Shown here one piece after another: positions 28,277 to 36,309 of a DNA stretch of 41,016 nucleotides. The position numbers and the translations under genes were made by a program. This DNA comes from Acidobacteriota bacterium (GTDB lineage: Bacteria; Acidobacteriota; Vicinamibacteria; Vicinamibacterales; UBA2999). The stretch covers positions 1 through 41,016 of the forward strand of contig JACQTK010000053.1 of the NCBI GenBank assembly GCA_016210845.1, given 5' to 3'. Numbering within the stretch: the stretch's first letter is position 1; every line of letters starts with the position of its first letter. The notes beneath the pieces were generated by a model. The model did no database searches. It saw only the letters and a list, made by a program, of their open reading frames with translations, and was not told the origin of the DNA.

Positions 28277-29566
28277 TCAAGAGCGAGCCCTTGGGTGCTC
28301 GTCGCCCAACAGGATGGGGAGCGCCAGCGGGGGTTCCGCGTGGAAGTCCGCGCTCCCGATGGCGTGCATGGCCGCCCGCAAGGGGGCTTCCGCGCACGCC
28401 TCCACCGTGATGACGAACGGCAGAGCCTCTTTCGGGTAGCCCGGCTCCTGCAGCACCGCGTCCAGGTTGATCCCCTGGTCGGCCAGAGCCGCCGCGATCG
28501 CGGCCAGGATGCCCGGACGGTCCCGCACCACGAAGCGCAGGTAATACGGCCGCGCGGGAGGCGGCACCAGCGTGCCTGGCAGCCATTCCTCTCCGTGCTC
28601 GCGCTGGCGCTGGGCCAGGGCCAGCAGATCGGAGACCACGGCCACCGCCGTGGCCGGCCCGCCGGCGCCCGCCCCCGAAAAGCTGCTCTCGCCGCCGTAC
28701 CGCCCCACGATCGTCACGACGTTGTTGGCGCCCATGTTGAGGCCGAAGTTCGACCCGCGCAGCACCAGCGCGGGCCCGACGAAGGCGTGGAAGCCGTCGC
28801 CGCTGGCCTCGACCATCGCGATCTGGCGGATCGTGCAGCCAAGACGGCGCGCGTACCGGAAGTCCGCGCCCGAGATCGGTCGAATCGAGCGGCGAGGAAT
28901 GTCCGAGAGCCGCAGGTGCCGCCTGAAGGCAATGCCCGCGAGCACCACGAGCTTGGCGCCTGCGTCATCGCCGTCGATGTCGGCGCTCGGATCCGCCTCG
29001 GCGTACCCCAGGCGGCGCGCCTCATCCAGCACGGCGGACATGGGCTGATCGGCGCCGTCGGCCATCCGGCTCAGCACGTAGTTCGACGTGCCGTTCAGGA
29101 TGCCCGCCACTCCGGTCAGGATGTCGCCAGCCAGCCCTTCGCGAACGCCGTGAATCAGCGGCACGCCGCCGCCCACGGCTGCCTCGAACCGAATCTGTGT
29201 GCCGTGCGTGGCCGCAAGGTGCAGCAGTTCGGGTCCTTGCGCGGCCAGCAGCACCTTGTTCGCGGTGACCACCGCGATGCCCTGCTGTAGGGCGCGACGC
29301 ACCCACCCGCCCACGGGATCGAGGCCGCCGATCACCTCGACCACCACATCGGGACCGGCAGCGAACAGCTCGTCGACGTCATCGGTCCACGTCGTGGACG
29401 AGGGGACCCAGGCGGTGCGTTTGCGCGCGACGTCGCGGTTGAAGATGTGCGTGAGGTGGACGCGTCCGGCCAGCTCGGGCCGCTCCACGAGCACGCGCGC
29501 CACGGATGCTCCCACGGTGCCGAAGCCGAGGAGCGCGACGCGCAGCGGTCCACGCGGTGCGGTCAC
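28277..29566 (-). CDS. hom: Homoserine dehydrogenase
   Basis: RVALLGFGTVGASVARVL; VTANKVLLA; GGVPLIHGVREGLAGDILTGVAGILNGTSNYVLSRM; C-terminal ACT-like domain; ATGA overlap with aspartokinase. Confidence 0.93.
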   Translation of the reverse strand: MTAPRGPLRVALLGFGTVGASVARVLVERPELAGRVHLTHIFNRDVARKRTAWVPSSTTWTDDVDELFAAGPDVVVEVIGGLDPVGGWVRRALQQGIAVVTANKVLLAAQGPELLHLAATHGTQIRFEAAVGGGVPLIHGVREGLAGDILTGVAGILNGTSNYVLSRMADGADQPMSAVLDEARRLGYAEADPSADIDGDDAGAKLVVLAGIAFRRHLRLSDIPRRSIRPISGADFRYARRLGCTIRQIAMVEASGDGFHAFVGPALVLRGSNFGLNMGANNVVTIVGRYGGESSFSGAGAGGPATAVAVVSDLLALAQRQREHGEEWLPGTLVPPPARPYYLRFVVRDRPGILAAIAAALADQGINLDAVLQEPGYPKEALPFVITVEACAEAPLRAAMHAIGSADFHAEPPLALPILLGDEHPRARS

Positions 29567-31269
29567 AGCCGTGCTCCCGTGACACTAACGCGCCAGATCT
29601 TGTCTTTTCGCACAACTTCGGGCGCGTTAGTGTCACTAGCAGATACAGGTTCTTGATCCCAGCGCGGCGTTTGGTTGCGGCTTCGCCGCGCTGGGGTCTT
29701 CGGGTTGCTCTGCTCCGGCGGGGGCGAGCCACGCCACCCCACGGCGCCAGCGCCGTGGGGGCCCCGGGTCAGGCGCGCCTCCGCGGAGCTGACACGGTCC
29801 GCGCCACGGGCGGACGGTCGATCAACGGGCCAGCACGCGTCGTACAGGTGGGACAGCAGTCTGGGCGCGAGCGCGCGAGAGGTGACACAGACCAGCGCGT
29901 CACCGGAATCCGCCGCCACCACCGATTCGGCGTGCCGCGCGTACACGGCGGCGGTGAGCACCGACCAGACGGATGCGTGCCCCGCGATGCCGTTGCCGAC
30001 GGCGGTGACGGTCGCCGCATTGCGGACGACCCGTACGTCGGCGAGATCGTGGATGGCGACCAGCAGCCGATCGATCGAGGACTCCTGCGTCGTCACGACG
30101 ACCAGGCGGGTGGCCGAGAGCGACACGACCGTGACGCGGTCGCCTTCGCCCGCCAGCCAATCGAGCGCCTCCCGCAGCAGTCCCAGCGGTCGTGCGATGC
30201 GACGCGCGCGCACGTCCGCCACCGTGACGCCAACCTGATGAGCAAGACCGACGACTGGCGACCTGGCCGGGCCGACCTGAAGGTCGGCGCCTACAGTGCG
30301 CCAGACGTCGGCCCCTCCATTGCCAGTGTAGGGGCCGACCTTCAGGTCGGCCCGATCGTTGCGCCGTGCCCTGGCGCAGATCGTGGTCCCCACACCGTCC
30401 CCGCGCGAACTGAGCACCCGCACGGGAATGTCGTGTGCGGCGGCCGGCTGCAGCGTCCCCCAATGGAGCACCTTCGCGCCGAACCGCGCCATCTCGTACG
30501 CCTCCTGAAAGGACAGCCGGTCGATGCGGCTGGCGCGAGCGATGACGCGCGGATCCGCGTCGAGCACGCCGTCCACATCGGTCCAGATCTGAATCTCCTC
30601 CGCGGAGGCGGCCGCAGCCACGAGCGCCGCCGAGTAATCCGAGCCCCCGCGCCCGAGCGTCGTGGTGGCGCCGTCCGGCGTGGCGCCGATGAAGCCCCCC
30701 AGTACGGGCACGCGGCCAACGGCCAGCAGCGGCTCCACACTCCGGTCGTACGCCGCACGGATGGCATCGGGCCTGGGCCGCGCCTGGCCGAACAGGTCGT
30801 CGGTGACGATGACCTCGCGTGCGTCGACCCAGGCGGCCGGCAGGCCGGCTGCCGAGAGCACGGCCGCTACGAGCTCGCTGCCGGCCAGCTCTCCCACAGC
30901 GAGCACGGCATCACTCTCCTCCGGGGACGGCGCCTCCGCCCTGATCACCCTCGCCGCTTCCTCGAACCGCGCGCGCAGCCGATCGACGAGCGCACCCTGC
31001 GCGTGCGCCGCGACGAGCTCGCGCACCAACGCGACGTGGCGCTCGAGCAGCCGGTGCATCGTCTCGCCCGCCGCGGCGCCGCGTACACGGCCCTCCGTCA
31101 CGCCGCACAGCGCGTCGGTCACACCGGCGAGCGCCGACACGACGATGATTCGGCGGCGGGGCTCGGAGGCCACGCTCGAGACGAGGCGGCCGAGCACCGC
31201 GGCATCCTGCACCGAGGTGCCGCCGAACTTCATCACCACGGTGCGCGAGGCGGGACAGTCGGGGTCCAT
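29563..31269 (-). CDS. Aspartate kinase carrying an in-frame palindromic insertion and palindrome-derived C-terminal tail
   Basis: VVMKFGGTSVQDAAVLGRLVSSVA; GRGGSDYSAALVAAAASAEEIQIWTDVDGVLDADPRV; ACT-domain region VTVVSLSATRLVVVTTQESSIDRLLVAI. Confidence 0.92.
   Translation of the reverse strand: MDPDCPASRTVVMKFGGTSVQDAAVLGRLVSSVASEPRRRIIVVSALAGVTDALCGVTEGRVRGAAAGETMHRLLERHVALVRELVAAHAQGALVDRLRARFEEAARVIRAEAPSPEESDAVLAVGELAGSELVAAVLSAAGLPAAWVDAREVIVTDDLFGQARPRPDAIRAAYDRSVEPLLAVGRVPVLGGFIGATPDGATTTLGRGGSDYSAALVAAAASAEEIQIWTDVDGVLDADPRVIARASRIDRLSFQEAYEMARFGAKVLHWGTLQPAAAHDIPVRVLSSRGDGVGTTICARARRNDRADLKVGPYTGNGGADVWRTVGADLQVGPARSPVVGLAHQVGVTVADVRARRIARPLGLLREALDWLAGEGDRVTVVSLSATRLVVVTTQESSIDRLLVAIHDLADVRVVRNAATVTAVGNGIAGHASVWSVLTAAVYARHAESVVAADSGDALVCVTSRALAPRLLSHLYDACWPVDRPSARGADRVSSAEARLTRGPHGAGAVGWRGSPPPEQSNPKTPARRSRNQTPRWDQEPVSASDTNAPEVVRKDKIWRVSVTGARL
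29579..29636. repeat. 16-bp perfect inverted repeat GTGACACTAACGCGCC...GGCGCGTTAGTGTCAC (26-nt spacer)
   Basis: Left arm 29579-29594, right arm 29621-29636. Confidence 0.85.
29658..29760. repeat. Two further perfect hairpins: CCCAGCGCGGCG/CGCCGCGCTGGG (29658-29695) and CCCCACGGCG-CCAG-CGCCGTGGGG (29737-29760)
   Basis: Perfect 12-bp and 10-bp stems within the 3' region of aspartokinase. Confidence 0.8.
30269..30353. repeat. Palindromic element in aspartokinase coding sequence; 30-nt arms (28/30 complementary) each containing GGCCGACCTGAAGGTCGGC
   Basis: Left 30269-30298, right 30324-30353, 25-nt centre; encodes RADLKVGPYTGNGGADVWRTVGADLQVGPA on the minus strand. Confidence 0.88.
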
Positions 31270-31294
31270 GCCGATCCTCAACTTCTCAAGCCAA

Positions 31295-31357
31295 GCCACG
31301 GAGGCACGGAGGCACGGAGAGCAGCAACAATACTCCGTGTCTCCGCGTCTCCGTGGC
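31295..31357. repeat. Imperfect inverted repeat (GCC)ACGGAGgcACGGAGgcACGGAG ... CTCCGTgtCTCCGCgtCTCCGTGGC
   Basis: 25-nt arms 31295-31319 and 31333-31357, 22/25 complementary; internal 8-nt periodicity. Confidence 0.8.
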
Positions 31358-31367
31358 CCGTCTCTCC

Positions 31368-31400
31368 AAAAAAAAACCCGCCGACCTCGGGGTCGGCGGG
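31368..31400 (-). terminator. Strong intrinsic terminator upstream of aspartokinase (candidate threonine-operon attenuator)
   Basis: Minus strand CCCGCCGACC-CCGA-GGTCGGCGGG then nine T (31376-31368). Confidence 0.85.
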
Positions 31401-31440
31401 CTGTCGTCTTTCCTTCGAGTTCCCTATCGGTTGCTGGGAC

Positions 31441-31545
31441 TCACTGCTCCGCGCCGGCCCCGGTGATACACGATCGCATGCCCATGCCTGCGGTGGCAGG
31501 CGTGCCGATAATCGAGATCACGGGACAACAGGCGGTGCCGAACAT
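31441..31545 (-). CDS. Putative leader peptide MFGTACCPVISIIGTPATAGMGMRSCITGAGAEQ* (34 aa; 4 Thr, 4 Ile)
   Basis: Hand-translated; lies between candidate promoter and terminator preceding the Thr biosynthesis operon. Confidence 0.6.
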   Translation of the reverse strand: MFGTACCPVISIIGTPATAGMGMRSCITGAGAEQ

Positions 31546-31553
31546 GTGTGAGT

Positions 31554-31583
31554 AGTCTACATGGATGACGGGATTGCTGGCAA
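31554..31583 (-). promoter_or_regulatory. Candidate promoter TTGCCA-N18-TAGACT, 8 nt upstream of the leader ATG
   Basis: -35 at 31578-31583, -10 at 31554-31559; same geometry as the Cys leader promoter. Confidence 0.45.
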
Positions 31584-31603
31584 GCGTGGTTCAATAGTCG
31601 GCT

Positions 31604-32527
31604 GTGACGACCAGTCCCTTCACCATCGGCCTCGTGCAGGACGATGCCGGGCCGGACCCGGCGGCCAACCTGGCCCGCGCGGTGCGTCTGGTGCGCGAGG
31701 CCGCCGCCCGCGGGGCGCAGATCGTCTGTCTCAAGGAGCTCTTCAACACGCCGTACTTCTGCAAGTCGCAGCAGTGCGACCGGTTCGATCTGGCCGAGCC
31801 GATTCCCGGCCCCACGACCGAGGCGATGCAGGCGCTCGCACGCGAGCTGGCGGTCGTCCTGATCGTGCCGATCTTCGAACGCCAGACGGCCGGCCTCTAT
31901 CGCAACTCCGCCGCCGTGATCGACGCGGACGGACGCCTGCTCGGCGTATACCGCAAGATGCACATCCCGGACGACCCGCTCTACTACGAGAAGTACTACT
32001 TCACGCCGGGCGACGGCCACTTCGACTACCACGGCGAGCGCGCGGGCGAGTCGAACGGCTTCAAGGTCTGGCAGACGCGGTACGCCGCCATCGGCGTGCT
32101 CATCTGCTGGGACCAGTGGTACCCGGAAGCCGCGCGCATCACCACGCTGCTCGGCGCGCAGGTGCTCTTCTACCCCACTGCGATCGGCTGGCATCCCGCG
32201 GAGCGGGACGAATGGGGGCGCGCGCAGGTGGACGCCTGGCGGACGATTCAGCGGGCGCACGCCATCGCCAACGGCGTCTACGTGGCGTCGCCCAACCGCG
32301 TCGGCCACGAGGACGAGCCGGGGACCAGCGGGATCACGTTCTTCGGCCACTCGTTCGTCGCCGATCCGTTCGGGCAGTACGTCGGCGAGGCAGGCGAGGG
32401 CGAAGAGATCGTCGTCGCGCGGTGCGACCCTGCGCTCATCGAGACCGTCCGCCGCAACTGGCCGTTCCTGCGCGACCGCCGCGTCGACGCCTACGCGCCC
32501 ATCCTCAACAGGTTCATCGGCCCGTGA
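31604..32527 (+). CDS. aguB: N-carbamoylputrescine amidase (nitrilase superfamily)
   Basis: CLKELFNTPYFCKSQQCDRFDLAEPIPGP; YRKMHIPDDPLYYEKYYFTPGD; GVLICWDQWYPEAARI catalytic triad context. GTG start. Confidence 0.92.
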   Translation: MTTSPFTIGLVQDDAGPDPAANLARAVRLVREAAARGAQIVCLKELFNTPYFCKSQQCDRFDLAEPIPGPTTEAMQALARELAVVLIVPIFERQTAGLYRNSAAVIDADGRLLGVYRKMHIPDDPLYYEKYYFTPGDGHFDYHGERAGESNGFKVWQTRYAAIGVLICWDQWYPEAARITTLLGAQVLFYPTAIGWHPAERDEWGRAQVDAWRTIQRAHAIANGVYVASPNRVGHEDEPGTSGITFFGHSFVADPFGQYVGEAGEGEEIVVARCDPALIETVRRNWPFLRDRRVDAYAPILNRFIGP

Positions 32528-33618
32528 ACCACGCGGATCGGCGGATGCCCGCCGAGTGGGAGCCGCATCGCGCCACGTGGATCGCCTGGCCGCATCACGA
32601 GCCCGACTGGCCGGGCAAGATGGCCGCCATCCCCTGGGTGTACACCGAAATAGCCCGCGTGCTCGCGCAAGGCGAGCAGGTCGAGATTCTGTGTCCAAAC
32701 GGGGACGTCGTCGGGCGCGCACGCGTGGCGCTCGAGGCGCACCACGTACGGCGCGATCGCATCGCCCTGCACGTGGTGGCCACCGATCGCGTCTGGCTCC
32801 GCGATTCGGCTCCGACGGCCGTGCTGAACGGCGCGGGCGACGTGGTCCTGGTCGACTGGGCGTTCAACGGGTGGGCCAAGTACGCGAACTGGGAGCAGGA
32901 CGCCCGTGTCGGTCCGGCCATGGCCCGCCTCACGGGACTCCGCCGCGAGGAGCCGCGTCGCGGTGACACCGGCGGGCGCATCGTGCTCGAGGGCGGCGGC
33001 ATCGAGGTCAACGGCGAGGGCCTCCTCCTGGTCACCGAGCAATGGCTGCTCGGCGACGCCCAGGTGCGCAATCCAGGGCTCGGACGCAGCGACTACGAGC
33101 GCATCTTTGCCGAGTGGCTGGGCGTTCGGCGCACGATCTGGCTCGGCGAGGGCTGCGTGGGCGACGACACGCACGGGCACGTCGACGACGTGGCGCGCTT
33201 CGTGGGTCCGGACACCGTGGTGGTGGCTGTCGAGCCCGACCCGCGCGACGACAACCATCGGGCGTCGATCGACAACCTTCGGCGTCTGGAGGCCGCGTCG
33301 CGCTCGGCGGAGGTCGGCCCGCTCCGCGTCGTGACGATTCCCTTCCCTCGCCCTGTCGTGATGAACGGCGAGCGGCTGCCCGCCAGCTACGCCAACTTCT
33401 ACATCGCCAACGGGGTGGTGCTGGTGCCGACGTTCAACGACCCCGCCGACCGCGTCGCGCTCACGACCCTCGCGGAACTGATGCCCGCGCACACGGTGGT
33501 GGGCATCCACGCCGTGGATCTGGTGTGGGGCCTCGGGACGATTCACTGCCTCACGCAACAGGAGCCGCAGCGCGCGGTTCGGGCCGAAGAAGCACCGGCC
33601 CCTTCGGTCGCAGCGTGA
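32524..33618 (+). CDS. aguA: Agmatine deiminase
   Basis: MPAEWEPHRATWIAWPHHEPDWPGK; DRVWLRDSAPTAVLN; VLEGGGIEVNGEG; GDDTHGHVDDVARFV; GTGA overlap with aguB. Confidence 0.93.
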   Translation: MNHADRRMPAEWEPHRATWIAWPHHEPDWPGKMAAIPWVYTEIARVLAQGEQVEILCPNGDVVGRARVALEAHHVRRDRIALHVVATDRVWLRDSAPTAVLNGAGDVVLVDWAFNGWAKYANWEQDARVGPAMARLTGLRREEPRRGDTGGRIVLEGGGIEVNGEGLLLVTEQWLLGDAQVRNPGLGRSDYERIFAEWLGVRRTIWLGEGCVGDDTHGHVDDVARFVGPDTVVVAVEPDPRDDNHRASIDNLRRLEAASRSAEVGPLRVVTIPFPRPVVMNGERLPASYANFYIANGVVLVPTFNDPADRVALTTLAELMPAHTVVGIHAVDLVWGLGTIHCLTQQEPQRAVRAEEAPAPSVAA

Positions 33619-34867
33619 TCTTCGGCACGGGGACGCCTGGTTCCCCGTCCATCCGCGTGAGCCGCCAGCGCTGCGCGAACGTCGCGAGCGCGAGCGTGCC
33701 CTCCATCCAGGCGAAGCCCTCGCCGATGCAGGACCGCGGGCCGGCCCCGAAGGGGAAGTACGCCAGCCTGGGGCGGTCGGCGCCGCCAGGCATGGAGCCG
33801 TCCAGCCACCTGTCGGGATCGAAGCTGGCCGGCGTCCTGAAAAACCGCGGATCGCGGTGCATGAGAAACGGGCTCGCCACGACGATCGATCCCGCGGGGA
33901 TCTCGACGTCGCCGCACCGAGAGGACACGGCAGCGGACCGCACGATGACCCAGGCAGGGGGAAACACGCGCATCGACTCGGCGAACACCGCCCTCGTGAA
34001 CGTCAATCGCGGCAGGTCGTCGGAAGTCGGAAGCCTCCCCTCCAGCACCGCCTCCAGCTCTCGCCCCAGTCGGACGTCGATCTCGGCGTGATCCGCCAGC
34101 AGGATCCACGTCCACGTCATGGCGTGCGCCACGCTGTCGTGACCGGCCATGAGGAAGGTCACGGCGTCGTCCTGCAACTGCCGCCTCGAGGCCTCGCCGG
34201 TGTCCTCGAGCGCGTCGAGCAGCAGCGCGAGCAGGTCATCGCGCCGCTCGCCCGACTCACGCCGAGCCTGAACGACCTCGTCGACGATCGCGCGGAGCTC
34301 GCGCGCGCCCGCGCCGATCCGACGAGATGTCGCCACCACGGCCAGCAGGCCGTCCATCGCAGGCAGCGCGGTCGAGACGATGCGGTGGATCTGCTCCGCC
34401 CTGTCCGTGAGATCCACGCCGAACAGGGCTTCACTGGCAATGCCGAGCGCGAGCTCGCGCATCTCCACGGCGAGATCGATCGCGACGCCTCCGCGCCAGC
34501 GATCCCGCCGCCTCTCCGCATGAGCGACCATCGTCGAGCCGTACCGCGGGATCCGGTGACGATGAAAGGCCGCGTACGTGAGACGCCGACGCTCGGTGTG
34601 GACCGAGCCGCTCGCGGTCAGCAGGCCGCTGCCGAGCAGCCGCCCCGCGCGCTCGTAGCCCCTGCCCTTCGGAAAGCTCGCCGAGCCTCGGACCAGCACG
34701 TCTTCCACATACCGAGGGTGGTTCAACAGGAAGGCCCTCCGCCGTCCGAGCGTGAACTCCACCACGTCGCACCCGCTGGCCGCCAGCGACTGCAGAAACG
34801 CCAGCGGGTCGTCCACGCCGCGGCGGGCGGACACGAAGGAGCGCGCTGGATACCTGGGAATGCTCAT
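33551..34867 (-). CDS. Cytochrome P450
   Basis: FPFGAGPRSCIGEGFAWMEG heme-binding loop; FLMAGHDSVAHAMTW I-helix; ExxR (ESMR). Confidence 0.92.
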   Translation of the reverse strand: MSIPRYPARSFVSARRGVDDPLAFLQSLAASGCDVVEFTLGRRRAFLLNHPRYVEDVLVRGSASFPKGRGYERAGRLLGSGLLTASGSVHTERRRLTYAAFHRHRIPRYGSTMVAHAERRRDRWRGGVAIDLAVEMRELALGIASEALFGVDLTDRAEQIHRIVSTALPAMDGLLAVVATSRRIGAGARELRAIVDEVVQARRESGERRDDLLALLLDALEDTGEASRRQLQDDAVTFLMAGHDSVAHAMTWTWILLADHAEIDVRLGRELEAVLEGRLPTSDDLPRLTFTRAVFAESMRVFPPAWVIVRSAAVSSRCGDVEIPAGSIVVASPFLMHRDPRFFRTPASFDPDRWLDGSMPGGADRPRLAYFPFGAGPRSCIGEGFAWMEGTLALATFAQRWRLTRMDGEPGVPVPKITLRPKGPVLLRPEPRAAAPVA

Positions 34868-34891
34868 CTCAATCCACGACCTTTCGAACAC

Positions 34892-34961
34892 GCGCACGCT
34901 GAAGCGTGCGCTCTACAGGTGGACACGCCATCCCCTGTAGAGCGGCGGCTTCAGCCGCCGC
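34892..34961. repeat. Composite palindromic element: hairpin(TGAA loop)-CTCTACAGG...CCTGTAGAG-hairpin(TTCA loop)
   Basis: GCGCACGC-TGAA-GCGTGCGC (34892-34911) and GCGGCGGC-TTCA-GCCGCCGC (34942-34961) around a 9-bp inverted repeat. Confidence 0.85.
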
Positions 34962-36309
34962 GGGGCTCGCCCAGCTCTCGCAGCACCTCGGAGATCTGCG
35001 ACAACACCCACTCGACCTCGGAGGCCGAAATGACGTACGGAGGCATGAAGTACAGCACGTTCCCCAGCGGACGGAGGAGCAGACCGCGCTCCAGAAACGC
35101 CGCCGCCAACCTGGGCCCGATCTGGTCCAGGTACCCGTCGGGGCGCCTGACGCCGTCCGGACCGGTCAGCTCCACCGCGGCGACGGCTCCGATGTGCCGC
35201 ACGTCTCCCACGATCGGCGGCTCCCGCAGCCGCTCCAGACCCGCCGCCAGCTGCTGCTCGATCCGGTGGACCTCCTCGAGCACCGGCGTCTCCTGGAACA
35301 GCTGCAGGCTGGCCAGCGCAACGGCGCAGGCCAAGGGGTTGGCGGTGTACGAATGGCCGTGAAAAAACGTCCTGCTGTGATCCGCGCTCAGGAACGCCTC
35401 GAACACGGCGTCGGTCACGACGGTCGCCGCCAGCGGCAGACAGCCGCCCGTCAGCGCCTTCGAGAGGCAGATGATGTCGGGGCTGACGCCCGCGTGCTCA
35501 CAGGCGAACATGCGTCCTGTGCGGCCGAAGCCGGTGAGCACCTCGTCGGCAATCAGGAGCGTGCCGTACTGGTCGCAGACGCGGCGCACACCCGCGAGAA
35601 ACTCCGACGGCCACACAATCATGCCGCCCGCGCCCTGGAGCATCGGCTCGACGATGACGGCGGCCACCGACTCGCCGTGGCGCTGCAGCTCCGCTTCGAG
35701 CCCGCCCAGACAGTCGATGGCGCAGCGCGCGCGCGTGAGCCCCATGGGACAGCGAAAGCAGTAGGGATCGCTCACGCGCCTGACCGGAAACATCAGCGGC
35801 GTGAAGGCCCTGGTGAACACCGAGTCCGCGCTGACCGACATCGCGCCCACGGTGTCGCCGTGGTACGCGCGCTCCAGTCCGACGAACACGTTCCGCTGGT
35901 GCCGCCCCTGGTTCGCCCAGTACTGCCAGGCGAGCTTCACGGCCACCTCGACGGCCGTGGAGCCGTTGTCCGAATAGAACACGCGCGTGAGGCCGGCTGG
36001 CAACACGCGCACGAGGTGCTCGGCCAGCTCCACCGCGGGCGCGTGCGTGCAGCCCGCGAACATCACGTGCTCCAGCCGCTGCGCCTGGTCCGCCAGCGCG
36101 CGGGTCAACGTGGGATGCGAATGGCCGTGAATGTTGACCCACCACGACGAAATGCCGTCGAGAATCCGGCGGCCATCCTCCGTGTACAGATACACGCCTT
36201 CCGCGCGAACAATCGGCACTGGCGGCGGCGCCGACTGCATCTGGGTATAGGGATGCCAGAGACGCGCGCGGTCGCGCTCCACCAGGGTCATGGCGTCCAC
36301 CTGAGACAT
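34951..36309 (-). CDS. bioA: Adenosylmethionine-8-amino-7-oxononanoate transaminase
   Basis: DRARLWHPYTQMQSAPPPVPIVRAEGVYLYTEDGRRILDGISSWWVNIHGHSHP; LLIADEVLTGFGRTGRMFACEHAGVSPDIICLSKALTGG. Confidence 0.94.
   Translation of the reverse strand: MSQVDAMTLVERDRARLWHPYTQMQSAPPPVPIVRAEGVYLYTEDGRRILDGISSWWVNIHGHSHPTLTRALADQAQRLEHVMFAGCTHAPAVELAEHLVRVLPAGLTRVFYSDNGSTAVEVAVKLAWQYWANQGRHQRNVFVGLERAYHGDTVGAMSVSADSVFTRAFTPLMFPVRRVSDPYCFRCPMGLTRARCAIDCLGGLEAELQRHGESVAAVIVEPMLQGAGGMIVWPSEFLAGVRRVCDQYGTLLIADEVLTGFGRTGRMFACEHAGVSPDIICLSKALTGGCLPLAATVVTDAVFEAFLSADHSRTFFHGHSYTANPLACAVALASLQLFQETPVLEEVHRIEQQLAAGLERLREPPIVGDVRHIGAVAAVELTGPDGVRRPDGYLDQIGPRLAAAFLERGLLLRPLGNVLYFMPPYVISASEVEWVLSQISEVLRELGEPRGG

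Noticed and set aside
31295-31357. CRISPR-like array from ACGGAG repeats
   Set aside because: Only short 8-nt units arranged as an inverted repeat; no direct repeats with unique spacers, no cas genes.
29506-31551. 681-aa plus-strand ORF opposite aspartokinase
   Set aside because: Antisense shadow ORF; openness through the palindromes follows from element symmetry and high GC.
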